Part shown: piece after piece, positions 30,104-38,035 of the stretch
Position numbering within the stretch: the stretch's first letter is position 1
How the letters are laid out: every line of letters begins with the position of its first letter
NCBI GenBank assembly: GCA_903896925.1
Contig: CAITZM010000164.1
Coordinates: forward strand, 1-38,035
Source of the DNA: an uncultured Lentisphaerota bacterium
GTDB taxonomy: Bacteria > Verrucomicrobiota > Kiritimatiellia > CAIQIC01
DNA: 38,035 nucleotides
Direction: 5' to 3'
Made by a program: the position numbers and the translations under genes
The notes under the pieces: model-generated
The model's input: the letters and a program-made list of their open reading frames with translations, nothing else
Databases searched by the model: none
Told to the model about the DNA's origin: nothing

Positions 30104-33100
30104 AAACACCGCTGCATGACGTTCAGCCGGCTCCCGTTTCCAAGCCCTGGAAAAACCGGGTGTCTCCTTTTCCCCTTCGACTGCGCTCAGGACAGGCAAT
30201 CCTGGGAACCTTCGCGCTGGCGCTGTTGCTCGGCGCCGGCGGCGCGTTCGCCGCCAACACCGATGGCAAGGTGAACTTCAAGGCCACGTTCACCACGCCG
30301 CTCTCCGCCGGCGGCTATGGCACAACGGCCCACTGCGACGCCATCTGGGTGGAGAACACCCTGAATCAGTTCATCCAGACCATCGTGCGGCCCAGCGCGA
30401 ACGCCAGCGACGTGGTCGCCTATTATGCGCAGCGCGGCAGCTATACGGGCTATGCCGTCGATGGACTCTCCAGCGCCACCATCACGGGCACCAAGACCTA
30501 CAACCTTACCTGGCATTTCGTCAGCACCAACGGGGCGACGCTGCCCGATGGCACCTTCTATATCCGCTGCGAGTACACGAACCGCGACAAGCCGACCGCG
30601 GGACCCTACACGACGAACTGGTGTGTCTTCGTCAAAAGCCCCATGGCGTTCACCACCAACTATGCCAACTTGAGCGGGTCGCTGGGCGGCCAGTTCACAA
30701 ACCTGTCACTGACGTGGACGCCGTACGCCGAGATCGGTGTGACCGGCATCACGCCGTCGGCGGGGCTGGTCAATTCCAACGTGGCGGTGCAGGTGGCGGT
30801 GACGAACCAGACGCTCAACGCGCTGACCTATACCGTGGTGGTGAGCAACCTCACCTCGGCCGCCCTGATCGGAACACAGACGATCACCGCGATGCCGGCC
30901 AACAGCAGCACCAACGTGACGCTCAACTGGAACACGACGGGGCTGGCGGCGGCGGCCTACCGGCTCCGGGCCGCGGCCGGGCCGCTGGCCACGGAAACCA
31001 ACCTGACCGACAATGTGCGGACCAATACCATCACGCTGACCTCCACCACCGTGAACGATCTCGCCATCACGGCCATGGCGCCTGCCACCGGCTTTATCAG
31101 CTCCAACGTGGCGGTGCAGGTGACCGTGACCAACCTGACGACGAACACGGCCAGCGCGGTCATGCTTTCGCTCAGCAACGTCACGTCCGCGGCCACGTTC
31201 ATCGCGACGCAGCAACTCGCCACGCTCGTCGGCCGGACCGGCACGAACGTGACGCTGACCTGGAGCACGGCCGCCCTGACCGCCGGCGTGTACCAGCTGC
31301 AGGCCAAGGTCAATCCCGCCGTCGGCGAGGTGGTCATCAACAACAACCTCATGACCAATGCCGTGACGCTGCGCGCCGCCTTCCACGACCTGGCGGTCGG
31401 CGCGTTCACACTGGCACCGATGGTACCGCCCGCGCGGCTGACCAACGTCGTCGTGGCGGTGACCAACCTCGGCGACTTTACCGAGACGTTCGCGTTCACC
31501 CTGACGGACCTCACCGCCGTCCAGACGATCGGCACGCGCGGCATCACCAACCTGGCCGCCGCCGCCATGACGAACGTGTCCTTCGCCTGGAACACCACGA
31601 ATGCGGCGCTGACCACCCACACCCTGCAGGCCGTGGCGGGCCCGCTGGCCGGCGAACTGACGACGCTCAACAACACCAACACCGCGAGCGTGCTCGTGAC
31701 CGCCGGCATAGAGACCAACACGCTGCTGGCGCGCGGCTCCGCATGGAAATATCTCGACGCCGGGCGCGACCTCTCGGGCGCGCCGTGGACGAAGGCGGAC
31801 TTCTACGACGGCACCTGGAGCAACGGCGTCGCGCCGCTGGGCTACGGCCTGCCCAACCTCGTCACCACCGTGGGCTACGGCGGAAACCCCGCGAACCGGA
31901 ACATCACCACCTATTTTCGTCGCGAATTTTTCGCCGACAGCATGAACCTGGCGGTCACCGGGCGCGTGTTGCGCACCGATGGCGTGGTGCTCTATGTGAA
32001 TGGCGCGGAACTGGCGCGACAGAACATGGCCAGCGGCGTGGTCAGCGCGGCCACGCTCGCCACCACGCTCAACACGGGCGCCGGCGCCACCAACTACTTT
32101 GGCTTTACGGTCCCCACCAACCTGCTGGTGACGGGTCGCAACCTGCTCGCCGCCGAAGTCCATCTCGCCTCCGCCACCAGCTCGGCCATGGGCTTCGATG
32201 TGCAGCTCACCACGCAGAACCCGATCTTGCCGCATACGACAAACGTGGCCGTCAGCGCGCTGCAGCCCGACGGCGCCGTGCAGCTCGGCGATCGCGCCGG
32301 CTTCACCGTGACGCTCACCAACAAGGGTGACGTGAGCACGGCCTATACAGTGCTGCTGAAAGACCTCACCACCGGTGCGATCCTCGCCTCGCAGGCCATG
32401 CCCAGCCTCGCGGTGGACGAGTACACGACCATCAACCTCGCCTGGTCCACCTTCGGTGCGCTGGCGACCGACCACGCGCTGCAGGCCATGACCGTGGTCA
32501 ACGGCACGACCAACGTGGCGGGAGCCGCCTCGGCAACACAGAGCGTAAGCGCGGCCAATTTCGCAACCCAACCGGTGAACGCCACCGCGTCCATCGGCGG
32601 ACGTTGCAACGCCGTCGCGGTGTCGGGCGGCACGGTTTATCTGGGTTGTGGCGCCACGCTGGAAATCTGGGACACCAGCACGCCGACAAACCCCGCACGG
32701 CGCGGCATGCTGCGCCTGCCCGGCAACATTGAGCATCTGCTGGTCACCGGGTCGCTGGTCCTCGCTGCCGCCGGAGCTTCAGGCGTACATGCCGTGGATG
32801 TCAGCACGCCGGACAGCCCGTTGTATAAGGGGACCTACGACAGCTCCGGGTTCGCCGGCTCCCTGGCCGCGGCCGGTTCCACAGTCTATCTGGCCGATGG
32901 TGCCGCCGGTGTGCGCATGCTGGATGTCTCAAATCCCAACGCGCCGGCGCTGGCCGGCGCCTACCAGACCGCGGGCCCCGCGCAGGCGCTCGCGCTCAAC
33001 GGGCAGAACCTGCTGGTCATGGATGGCTCCGATGGCCTGCAGGTGCTGACGACCAATGCCGCCGCGCCGGCGCTGACCGGTGCCTGTCACGGCGTAACGA

Positions 33101-34695
33101 CGGCGCTCGGGCTCGCCGCCGGTTCCGGTTTTGCGCTGGCGAGCGATGCCAATGGCGGCCTCTACCGGATCAACACCTCGGTGGTGGCCGCGCCCGTGCT
33201 CGCCGCCTCGGCGCAGTTGCCGGCGGCCGGCCGCGCGCTGGCGCTGGTCGGTTCCACCGCCTATGTGGCCGCCGGCGCGGTCGGCTTGTTGACCGTGGAT
33301 GCCGCAACGCTGGCGATCCAGGCGACGAACAGTCTGGCGGGCGGCGAAGCCGCCGATGTGGCCTCCTCCGGGGGCATGCTCTATGTGGCTGCCGGCTTTG
33401 CGGGTTGCCAGATCTTCAGCGCCGGGGGCGCCTCGCCAACCTTGCTCGGTGCGATCCCGACGAGCGCGCGACCGGTGGATGCCGCGGCGCTGGGCGCGAA
33501 CCTGTTCGTCGCCGCCGACGAGGGTGGCCTGCAGGTGCACAGCCTGACGAACCTGGCGCGGCCGGTGCGGATCGCGGTGGTGGCCGCAGCCAACAACGCG
33601 CGCTGCGTGGCGGTAGCCGCGCCGCTGGCGTTCGTGGGCGACGGTTATAGCGGTCTGAAAATATTCAACGTCACCAATGCTGCCGCGCCCGTTCTGGTGG
33701 GCAGCTATACGAACACCGGGCTGGGCCTGATCCGCCGGTTGGCGGTGGCGGGAAACCGCGCGGTGTTGACCGATGGCAGCCAGATCCAGTTGATCGATAT
33801 AACCAGTCCCGGCGCACCCTCCTTGGTGGCGACCAACGTGCCGGGAAGTTTCATCTTCGACCTGGCGGTGGACAGCAACACCATCTTTGCCGCGTGTGGC
33901 AACGCGGGCCTGCGCATGTTCACCGCCAGCGGCCTGACGGCACTGGGCAGCTACGCCACGCCGGGACCGGCTCTCGGCATCTCGCTCCACGGCAACACGG
34001 CGCAGGTGGCCCTGGGGCCCAAGGGCTGGCAGTCGCTCAACATCGCCACGCCCGGCGCGCCGACGCCGGTGCAGTCCACGCCCGGTCAGGCATTCGATAT
34101 CACCATGCCGGGATTATTGACCTTCGTGGTGGATGGCGCCCGTACGGGTCAGGTCTTCAACGTCAGCACGCCGGCCACGCCGGTCTCCACGCAGACCTTC
34201 ACGGCACTGGCCCGCGCGCTGCGCGTGCGGGCGATGGGCGGCCTGCTGTTGACGGCGGAGGATGAAGCGGGCCTGGGCATCTTCAACGTCAGCACCAACG
34301 ACGTGAACCTCAATGGCATCCCGGATACCTGGGACCAGCAGTTGGTGGCTGCGAACACGAACGATAATCTGCGTTCGATCTGGGACATCAAGGCGGACGG
34401 CATCGGCGCCAACGGGTTCACCTTCTACCAGAGCTACATCGCCGGGCTCGATCCGATGGACGTCAATGCGGCCTTCGTCATCACGGCCATCAATCCGGCG
34501 CCCGGCACCGGCGGCGCGCAATTCATCGTCAGCTGGACCAGCGTGCCGGGCAAGACCTATACCGTCAACAAGGCCACCGACCTGATGGCCGGCTTCAGCG
34601 TCCTGCAATCCAACATCGTCGCCGCCGCCGCCCTCACCAGCTACACGGACACGGTGGGCACGGCGCAATCCTATTACATGATTGATGTGAAGTGA
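30100..34695 (+). CDS. Giant secreted DUF2271 / CARDB / LVIVD-propeller protein, predicted flavinylated
   Basis: A 1531-residue exported protein. A hydrophobic signal core (F-A-L-A-L-L-L-G-A-G-G-A-F-A) lies at about 38-51, after an n-region made of two repeats. Residues about 55-180 resemble DUF2271. They contain D121-G-L-S-S-A-T127, matching the flavinylation consensus D-x-x-(S/T)-(G/S)-A-T, with T127 as the expected FMN carrier. Three CARDB-like modules follow to about 535, then a jellyroll-like module (about 545-705), a fourth CARDB-like module (about 710-815) and LVIVD-type repeats to about 1400 (D-G-A-A-G-V-R-M-L-D-V-S style). The C-terminal N-G-I-P-D-T-W domain, with Y-I-A-G-L-D-P-M-D, is typical of secreted proteins in Kiritimatiellota relatives. 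The start overlaps the protease stop (ATGA). GTG 30160 is an alternative start after the first repeat. Flavin attachment is a prediction. Confidence 0.8.
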   Translation: MKTPLHDVQPAPVSKPWKNRVSPFPLRLRSGQAILGTFALALLLGAGGAFAANTDGKVNFKATFTTPLSAGGYGTTAHCDAIWVENTLNQFIQTIVRPSANASDVVAYYAQRGSYTGYAVDGLSSATITGTKTYNLTWHFVSTNGATLPDGTFYIRCEYTNRDKPTAGPYTTNWCVFVKSPMAFTTNYANLSGSLGGQFTNLSLTWTPYAEIGVTGITPSAGLVNSNVAVQVAVTNQTLNALTYTVVVSNLTSAALIGTQTITAMPANSSTNVTLNWNTTGLAAAAYRLRAAAGPLATETNLTDNVRTNTITLTSTTVNDLAITAMAPATGFISSNVAVQVTVTNLTTNTASAVMLSLSNVTSAATFIATQQLATLVGRTGTNVTLTWSTAALTAGVYQLQAKVNPAVGEVVINNNLMTNAVTLRAAFHDLAVGAFTLAPMVPPARLTNVVVAVTNLGDFTETFAFTLTDLTAVQTIGTRGITNLAAAAMTNVSFAWNTTNAALTTHTLQAVAGPLAGELTTLNNTNTASVLVTAGIETNTLLARGSAWKYLDAGRDLSGAPWTKADFYDGTWSNGVAPLGYGLPNLVTTVGYGGNPANRNITTYFRREFFADSMNLAVTGRVLRTDGVVLYVNGAELARQNMASGVVSAATLATTLNTGAGATNYFGFTVPTNLLVTGRNLLAAEVHLASATSSAMGFDVQLTTQNPILPHTTNVAVSALQPDGAVQLGDRAGFTVTLTNKGDVSTAYTVLLKDLTTGAILASQAMPSLAVDEYTTINLAWSTFGALATDHALQAMTVVNGTTNVAGAASATQSVSAANFATQPVNATASIGGRCNAVAVSGGTVYLGCGATLEIWDTSTPTNPARRGMLRLPGNIEHLLVTGSLVLAAAGASGVHAVDVSTPDSPLYKGTYDSSGFAGSLAAAGSTVYLADGAAGVRMLDVSNPNAPALAGAYQTAGPAQALALNGQNLLVMDGSDGLQVLTTNAAAPALTGACHGVTTALGLAAGSGFALASDANGGLYRINTSVVAAPVLAASAQLPAAGRALALVGSTAYVAAGAVGLLTVDAATLAIQATNSLAGGEAADVASSGGMLYVAAGFAGCQIFSAGGASPTLLGAIPTSARPVDAAALGANLFVAADEGGLQVHSLTNLARPVRIAVVAAANNARCVAVAAPLAFVGDGYSGLKIFNVTNAAAPVLVGSYTNTGLGLIRRLAVAGNRAVLTDGSQIQLIDITSPGAPSLVATNVPGSFIFDLAVDSNTIFAACGNAGLRMFTASGLTALGSYATPGPALGISLHGNTAQVALGPKGWQSLNIATPGAPTPVQSTPGQAFDITMPGLLTFVVDGARTGQVFNVSTPATPVSTQTFTALARALRVRAMGGLLLTAEDEAGLGIFNVSTNDVNLNGIPDTWDQQLVAANTNDNLRSIWDIKADGIGANGFTFYQSYIAGLDPMDVNAAFVITAINPAPGTGGAQFIVSWTSVPGKTYTVNKATDLMAGFSVLQSNIVAAAALTSYTDTVGTAQSYYMIDVK
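30137..30197. repeat. Two dispersed repeats in the n-region of the giant secreted protein
   Basis: TTTCC-AAGCCC-TGGAAA (30137-30153) is a single unit of the window's palindrome family. After about 20 bases comes CCTTCGACTGCGCTCAGGAC and AGGC (30174-30197), the widespread environmental repeat often mistranslated as LRLRSGQA/LSAVEG. Both lie between the ATG at 30100 and the signal-peptide core. Confidence 0.65.
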
Positions 34696-35738
34696 TGATC
34701 CGATCCGCCATGCTTTGGACTTGTCTGCTGCCGGCGCTGCTGGCCGCGGCGCCCGCGCCGCAGCTGCTGACGTGGGAAGGCCGCACCATGGGCACCTTCT
34801 ACATCGTCAAGCTCGCCGGCGTGGCGCAGGACGGGAAACTGGCGGCCGAATTGCGCGGCGCGGTGGAGCAACGCCTCGAGGAACTCAACCGCGAGATGTC
34901 GCACTATCTGCCGGAAAGCGAGCTGTCGCGTTTCAACAGCAGCACCTCCACCGCACCCTGCAAGGTCTCCGCACCGTTCGCGCACGTGGTGCGGCAGGCG
35001 CTGGCCGTGTGCCGCGAGTCGGGCGGCGCGTTCGACCCGACGCTCGGTGCGCTGATCAACCTCTGGGGCTTCGGGCCGGCCGGCGCCACGCTCCGCGTCC
35101 CGGCCGGGGACGGGATCGCCGCCGCGCAGCGCGCCTGCGGCGGCCGGCACCTGCGCATCACGGACAGCGACGAGCTGCAGAAGGATGTGCCCGGCTTGCA
35201 GCTCAATCTCGGCGGCGTAGCCAAGGGCTACGGCGCCGACGAGGCGGCCCGCCTCCTGCGCGAGCGCGGCTACACCAACGTATTTGTCGCCGTCTGCGGC
35301 GAGATCGTCACGCACGGCCTCAACCCCGAGGGCCGGCCCTGGCAGGTGGGCATCGAGCGGCCCCTCTACGACACGCCGCACGGCGCGGCGCTGAGCGCCA
35401 TTGTGCCGCTCTCCGGCCGGGCGCTTTCGACGAGCGGCGACGCACACAATTTCTTCCGCGACGAGCAGGGCAAGGTGTTCGCCCACATCCTCGATCCCGC
35501 GACCGGTCGGCCGGTCAGCAACAAAATCGCCAGCGTGACGGTGATCGCCAGCAACGGGTTGACGGCCGACAGCCTCACCAAGCCGCTGTACATCATGGGT
35601 CTTGAGCGCGGCCTGCGCTGGATCGAGGCGCGCCCGGACACCGCCGCGCTGTTCATCCTCCGCGAAGACGGTGGTCGGTTCCGGCTGGTCGCCAGTTCCC
35701 GCTTCCCCGCTTTCCAAACCTTGGAACCGCAACCATGA
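34695..35738 (+). CDS. apbE: FAD:protein FMN transferase
   Basis: ApbE attaches FMN from FAD to a threonine or serine of exported flavoproteins. The 347 residues start with a signal peptide (L-W-T-C-L-L-P-A-L-L-A-A-A). Then come T-M-G-T-F-Y, F-D-P-T-L-G-A-L-I-N-L-W-G-F-G, L-N-L-G-G-V-A-K-G-Y, A-L-S-T-S-G-D, H-I-L-D-P-A-T-G-R-P-V-S-N and a T-A-D-S-L-T-K-P-L-Y segment, all in family order. The usual catalytic magnesium-site residues (in the D-P-A-T-G and T-A-D-S-L parts) are kept. ATG 34695 overlaps the stop of the giant DUF2271 protein (TGATG), its likely substrate. The last codons run through a palindromic repeat, and the stop overlaps the next start. Confidence 0.94.
   Translation: MIRSAMLWTCLLPALLAAAPAPQLLTWEGRTMGTFYIVKLAGVAQDGKLAAELRGAVEQRLEELNREMSHYLPESELSRFNSSTSTAPCKVSAPFAHVVRQALAVCRESGGAFDPTLGALINLWGFGPAGATLRVPAGDGIAAAQRACGGRHLRITDSDELQKDVPGLQLNLGGVAKGYGADEAARLLRERGYTNVFVAVCGEIVTHGLNPEGRPWQVGIERPLYDTPHGAALSAIVPLSGRALSTSGDAHNFFRDEQGKVFAHILDPATGRPVSNKIASVTVIASNGLTADSLTKPLYIMGLERGLRWIEARPDTAALFILREDGGRFRLVASSRFPAFQTLEPQP
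35711..35726. repeat. Single palindrome at the end of apbE
   Basis: TTTCCA-AACCT-TGGAA lies at 35711-35726, in frame as A-F-Q-T-L-E near the C-terminus of ApbE. It ends nine bases before the next ATG. Pattern and placement match the copy at the bioD-midA junction. Confidence 0.6.
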
Positions 35739-36562
35739 CAACGAACCGTAAACAGCACCTGGTGACTGGAGCAGCCCTCGCCGCGTTGCTCATCCTCACG
35801 GCCTCCGCGCAAACTCCGGGGCCGGTCCGCGCCCGCAACGCCGTGGGCCTCGTCAAGGTGGACATCCCCGGCTCCAACCAGCTCACCCTGCTGGCCGTGC
35901 CCTTCACGCCAGTAAACACCAACCGCGCCTACACGCTCGACGAAGTGCTCGGCACCAACCTGCACGCGGGCGCTTCCGCCAGCGTGGCCGACCAGGTCTG
36001 GGTCTGGGATGGGACCCAACACAAATACAACATGGCCTTCCTGGGCGATGGCAGCCTGGGCTGGCACTGGAGCTTCGTCGGGACCGACAGCCTGCCGCAG
36101 CCCTGTACGCAGACCAATACGTTCGACCTGCTGCCGACCGTGGGCTTTTTTGTGTGTAACAAAGCGGACGCGCGCAGCCTGTTTTTCACCGGCGATATTC
36201 CCGCCGCCGCCACAACATCGGTTTCCCTGACAGGCGTCCAGTTGCGGGGCCAGCCCTATCCTGTCCGGCAGACGGTGGCCGCGCTCCTGTCCACCAACGA
36301 TGGCGCGCGCGCGCACTGGTCCGCGCTGCAGGCCGACCAGCTCTGGCTCTGGAACAGCGCCAGCAATCGTTTTGACGAATTCTTTCTGGCGGATGCCAGC
36401 TGGGGCGATACCAACATCAACTGGCGCTGGTGCAGCATGGGGCATGACGGCCATCCGTACCCGGCCACCAACACCATCGTGCCGCCGGGCATGGGCTATT
36501 TCTATAAAGCGCAAGGACCAGGCTTCAACTGGCAGGCGGCCAAGCCGTATGCCGCGCCCTGA
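35735..36562 (+). CDS. Secreted protein, N-A-V-G-L-V-K-V family
   Basis: A 275-residue protein with a signal peptide (L-V-T-G-A-A-L-A-A-L-L-I-L-T-A-S-A). The mature part begins N-A-V-G-L-V-K-V-D-I-P and holds two internally similar halves with Q-V-W-V-W-D / Q-L-W-L-W-N and G-W-H-W-S-F / N-W-R-W-C-S, so it is probably an internal duplication. Such proteins are common among secreted proteins of Kiritimatiellota/Verrucomicrobia relatives and have no known function. ATGA overlap with apbE ties it to the same transcript. I do not recognise a named domain. Confidence 0.8.
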   Translation: MTTNRKQHLVTGAALAALLILTASAQTPGPVRARNAVGLVKVDIPGSNQLTLLAVPFTPVNTNRAYTLDEVLGTNLHAGASASVADQVWVWDGTQHKYNMAFLGDGSLGWHWSFVGTDSLPQPCTQTNTFDLLPTVGFFVCNKADARSLFFTGDIPAAATTSVSLTGVQLRGQPYPVRQTVAALLSTNDGARAHWSALQADQLWLWNSASNRFDEFFLADASWGDTNINWRWCSMGHDGHPYPATNTIVPPGMGYFYKAQGPGFNWQAAKPYAAP

Positions 36563-36588
36563 TGCCCGCGCCCCATGGGAAAAAGATT

Positions 36589-38035
36589 ATGAAGAAGATG
36601 AGCATACTTTGTGCAGCCGCCGTGTGGTGGTGCTGCGCCGGCTTCGGCCTGGCCAACACGCTGGACTGGGGCGTCACCGGCAGCGCGTGGTCGAACCACA
36701 CCGCCACCGCCCCTCTCACGGCGGCCACGCCGGCTGCGGACGGATCTTCGTGGCTCGTGCAACTGATCTGGGCCGGTCCCAACGGGCAGCAGGATGCCGC
36801 CACGCAAGTGGCCGGTGGCACCACCGGCGACGATGTCGTGGTGGCCTATAGCTGGATCGGCTTCGGCGTGCCCACTGCGTTTGCCCCAGGCCGGTGGAAC
36901 AACTCCGGGCTCAATGGCTACAACAACACACTGAGCAATGGTGCAGCCTACTTCATCCGCGCCTGGGAGGGCGCCGCGTGCAACGGCAACGGTTCCGTGC
37001 CCACCAACTACACCTACTATGGCGATTCACCCGTATGCGTCATCACCAGTTTCGACACCGGTTTGCCGGAAACTTTCGAACCTGCTGTCCAGCCCACCTG
37101 GACGCCCCTGCCGCCGCTGGCCTCGCGCAGCTACACGATCGGCACGGCCGCCAGCCCCACCCAAGGCGGCTCGGTCAGCGGCAGTGGTGTTTATCTGGTG
37201 AATACGCCCTGCCAGTTCAGGGCCATGGCCACGCCCGGCTGGCTGTTCAGCACGTGGAACGATGGCAACACCCAGAATCCCCGCTCCTTCGCCGTGCCCC
37301 CCAGCAACGTGACTTACACGGCGACCTTCCTCTACTACCCATTGAATGCAACGTTGGGAAATGCTTTGAATGCCACCAATCTGGCCTGGCAGTCTGGCGG
37401 TGATGCCAATTGGTCGGCGACGTCGGCCATGTCGCGCGACGGCAGCTCCGCCCAAAGCGGCGCCATCGCCGGTGGACAGCAAACCTGGATTCAGACCATC
37501 GTCAACGGTCCGGGATCGCTGATGTTCTGGTGGAAGCTATCCGCAGAGGCCAGTGACAGCCTGCAATTCTCCATCAATGGCCAGCCGCAGTCCCAGTTGA
37601 CCACCAGCGCCGCCTGGCAACAGAATGTAATCTTCCTCGGTTCAACCAACACCTATACCCTGCGTTGGACCTTTGCGAAGAATACCTTCAGCCGTTCCAG
37701 CAGCGACGCCGGCTGGGTCGACCAGATCAACTGGATGCCGTGCCCCTACGCGGAGCATGTGCCGCTGATCTTCTACCAGGATCCGACGGGCCTGCTGGCG
37801 AGCTGGGTGATCGGCACCAACGCCAGCTTCCAGTTCGCGCGCATCCTCGCCAACACCGGCGGCTGGGTACTCAAGTGCGTCGGTGACGTCGATGGCGACA
37901 CCGTCGGCGACCTGCTCTTCCAGAACGCGGCCGGCGACGCCGCGGGCTGGTTCATGAACGCGGACGGCTCCACGCGCAGCGCCCGGTACTGGTTCAACCT
38001 CAGCGGCTGGGACATCAAGGCCTGCGGCGACTACG
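36589..38035 (+). CDS. Secreted modular protein (3' end missing)
   Basis: An open frame runs from ATG 36589 to the window end, 482 codons without a stop. A signal peptide is seen (M-K-K-M-S-I-L-C-A-A-A-V-W-W-C-C-A-G-F-G-L-A). The middle has an InlB-B-repeat-like module at about 184-245 (G-G-S-V-S-G-S-G, then A-T-P-G-W-L-F-S-T-W-N-D-G, then Y-T-A-T-F) and a jellyroll-like module at about 255-385 (S-G-D-A-N-W and W-V-D-Q-I-N-W). FG-GAP/VCBS-like repeats start near 390 (V-G-D-V-D-G-D-T-V-G-D-L-L-F-Q-N). It follows the previous gene by 26 bases on the same strand. Adhesion or scaffold function is possible; the end lies outside the window. Confidence 0.8.
   Translation, partial: MKKMSILCAAAVWWCCAGFGLANTLDWGVTGSAWSNHTATAPLTAATPAADGSSWLVQLIWAGPNGQQDAATQVAGGTTGDDVVVAYSWIGFGVPTAFAPGRWNNSGLNGYNNTLSNGAAYFIRAWEGAACNGNGSVPTNYTYYGDSPVCVITSFDTGLPETFEPAVQPTWTPLPPLASRSYTIGTAASPTQGGSVSGSGVYLVNTPCQFRAMATPGWLFSTWNDGNTQNPRSFAVPPSNVTYTATFLYYPLNATLGNALNATNLAWQSGGDANWSATSAMSRDGSSAQSGAIAGGQQTWIQTIVNGPGSLMFWWKLSAEASDSLQFSINGQPQSQLTTSAAWQQNVIFLGSTNTYTLRWTFAKNTFSRSSSDAGWVDQINWMPCPYAEHVPLIFYQDPTGLLASWVIGTNASFQFARILANTGGWVLKCVGDVDGDTVGDLLFQNAAGDAAGWFMNADGSTRSARYWFNLSGWDIKACGDY

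Overview
The window is high-GC bacterial DNA with tightly packed genes and many coupled start/stop overlaps. The best guess at the host is a member of the Planctomycetes-Verrucomicrobia-Chlamydiae superphylum, most likely a Kiritimatiellota-type bacterium. This is inference from three things: secreted proteins with a C-terminal NGIPDTW-type domain and InlB/FG-GAP-like modules, polysaccharide-active enzymes (GH16, GH127), and paired TTTCCA-N5-TGGAAA palindromes scattered between and inside genes. No rRNA or other strong phylogenetic marker is present.

Layout. 1-8.9 kb is a housekeeping block on the + strand: the end of pheT, a repeat-rich 0.7 kb gap, rarA, 5-formyl-THF cyclo-ligase, rny, ymdB, xseA and xseB. 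8.9-14.6 kb holds a beta-barrel-like outer-membrane protein (-), a secreted GH16 glycosidase (+), an RdgC-like protein (-), a small membrane protein (-) and a secreted GH127-type enzyme (-). 14.6-20.2 kb is an accessory stretch: a class II Fic protein behind an A+T-rich leader full of TATCAA/TTGATA hexamers, a stand-alone hisB, and a TIR-TM-WD40 protein with about 15 WD repeats. 20.2-26.7 kb holds a Tsr3/DTW-like protein, a PDZ protein (-), a serine acetyltransferase, a partial biotin cluster (bioH-bioC-bioD), a MidA-like methyltransferase and a NUDIX hydrolase (-), followed by tRNA-Leu(TAG) (-).

The most interesting region is 27.1-38.0 kb. A Tat-exported group 1-like [NiFe]-hydrogenase small subunit, the large subunit and its maturation protease are followed without a break by a 1531-residue secreted protein, then by ApbE (FAD:protein FMN transferase) and two more secreted proteins. 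Four consecutive junctions in this series overlap at the start/stop codons, from the large subunit through the gene after apbE. The 1531-residue protein begins with a DUF2271-like domain that carries a D-G-L-S-S-A-T site matching the ApbE flavinylation consensus. It continues with CARDB-like modules, a jellyroll-like module, an LVIVD-type beta-propeller and the NGIPDTW-type C-terminus. The small subunit has no membrane anchor and no cytochrome b gene is visible. The natural hypothesis is an extracytoplasmic hydrogen-oxidising module whose electrons pass to a covalently flavinylated scaffold protein.

A second theme is repeat domestication. Palindromes form the C-terminal tail of BioD and the start codon of the next gene, the n-region before the signal sequence of the 1531-residue protein, the end of ApbE, and probably a stretch of PheT. 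All functional calls come from reading the sequence; no database search was run.
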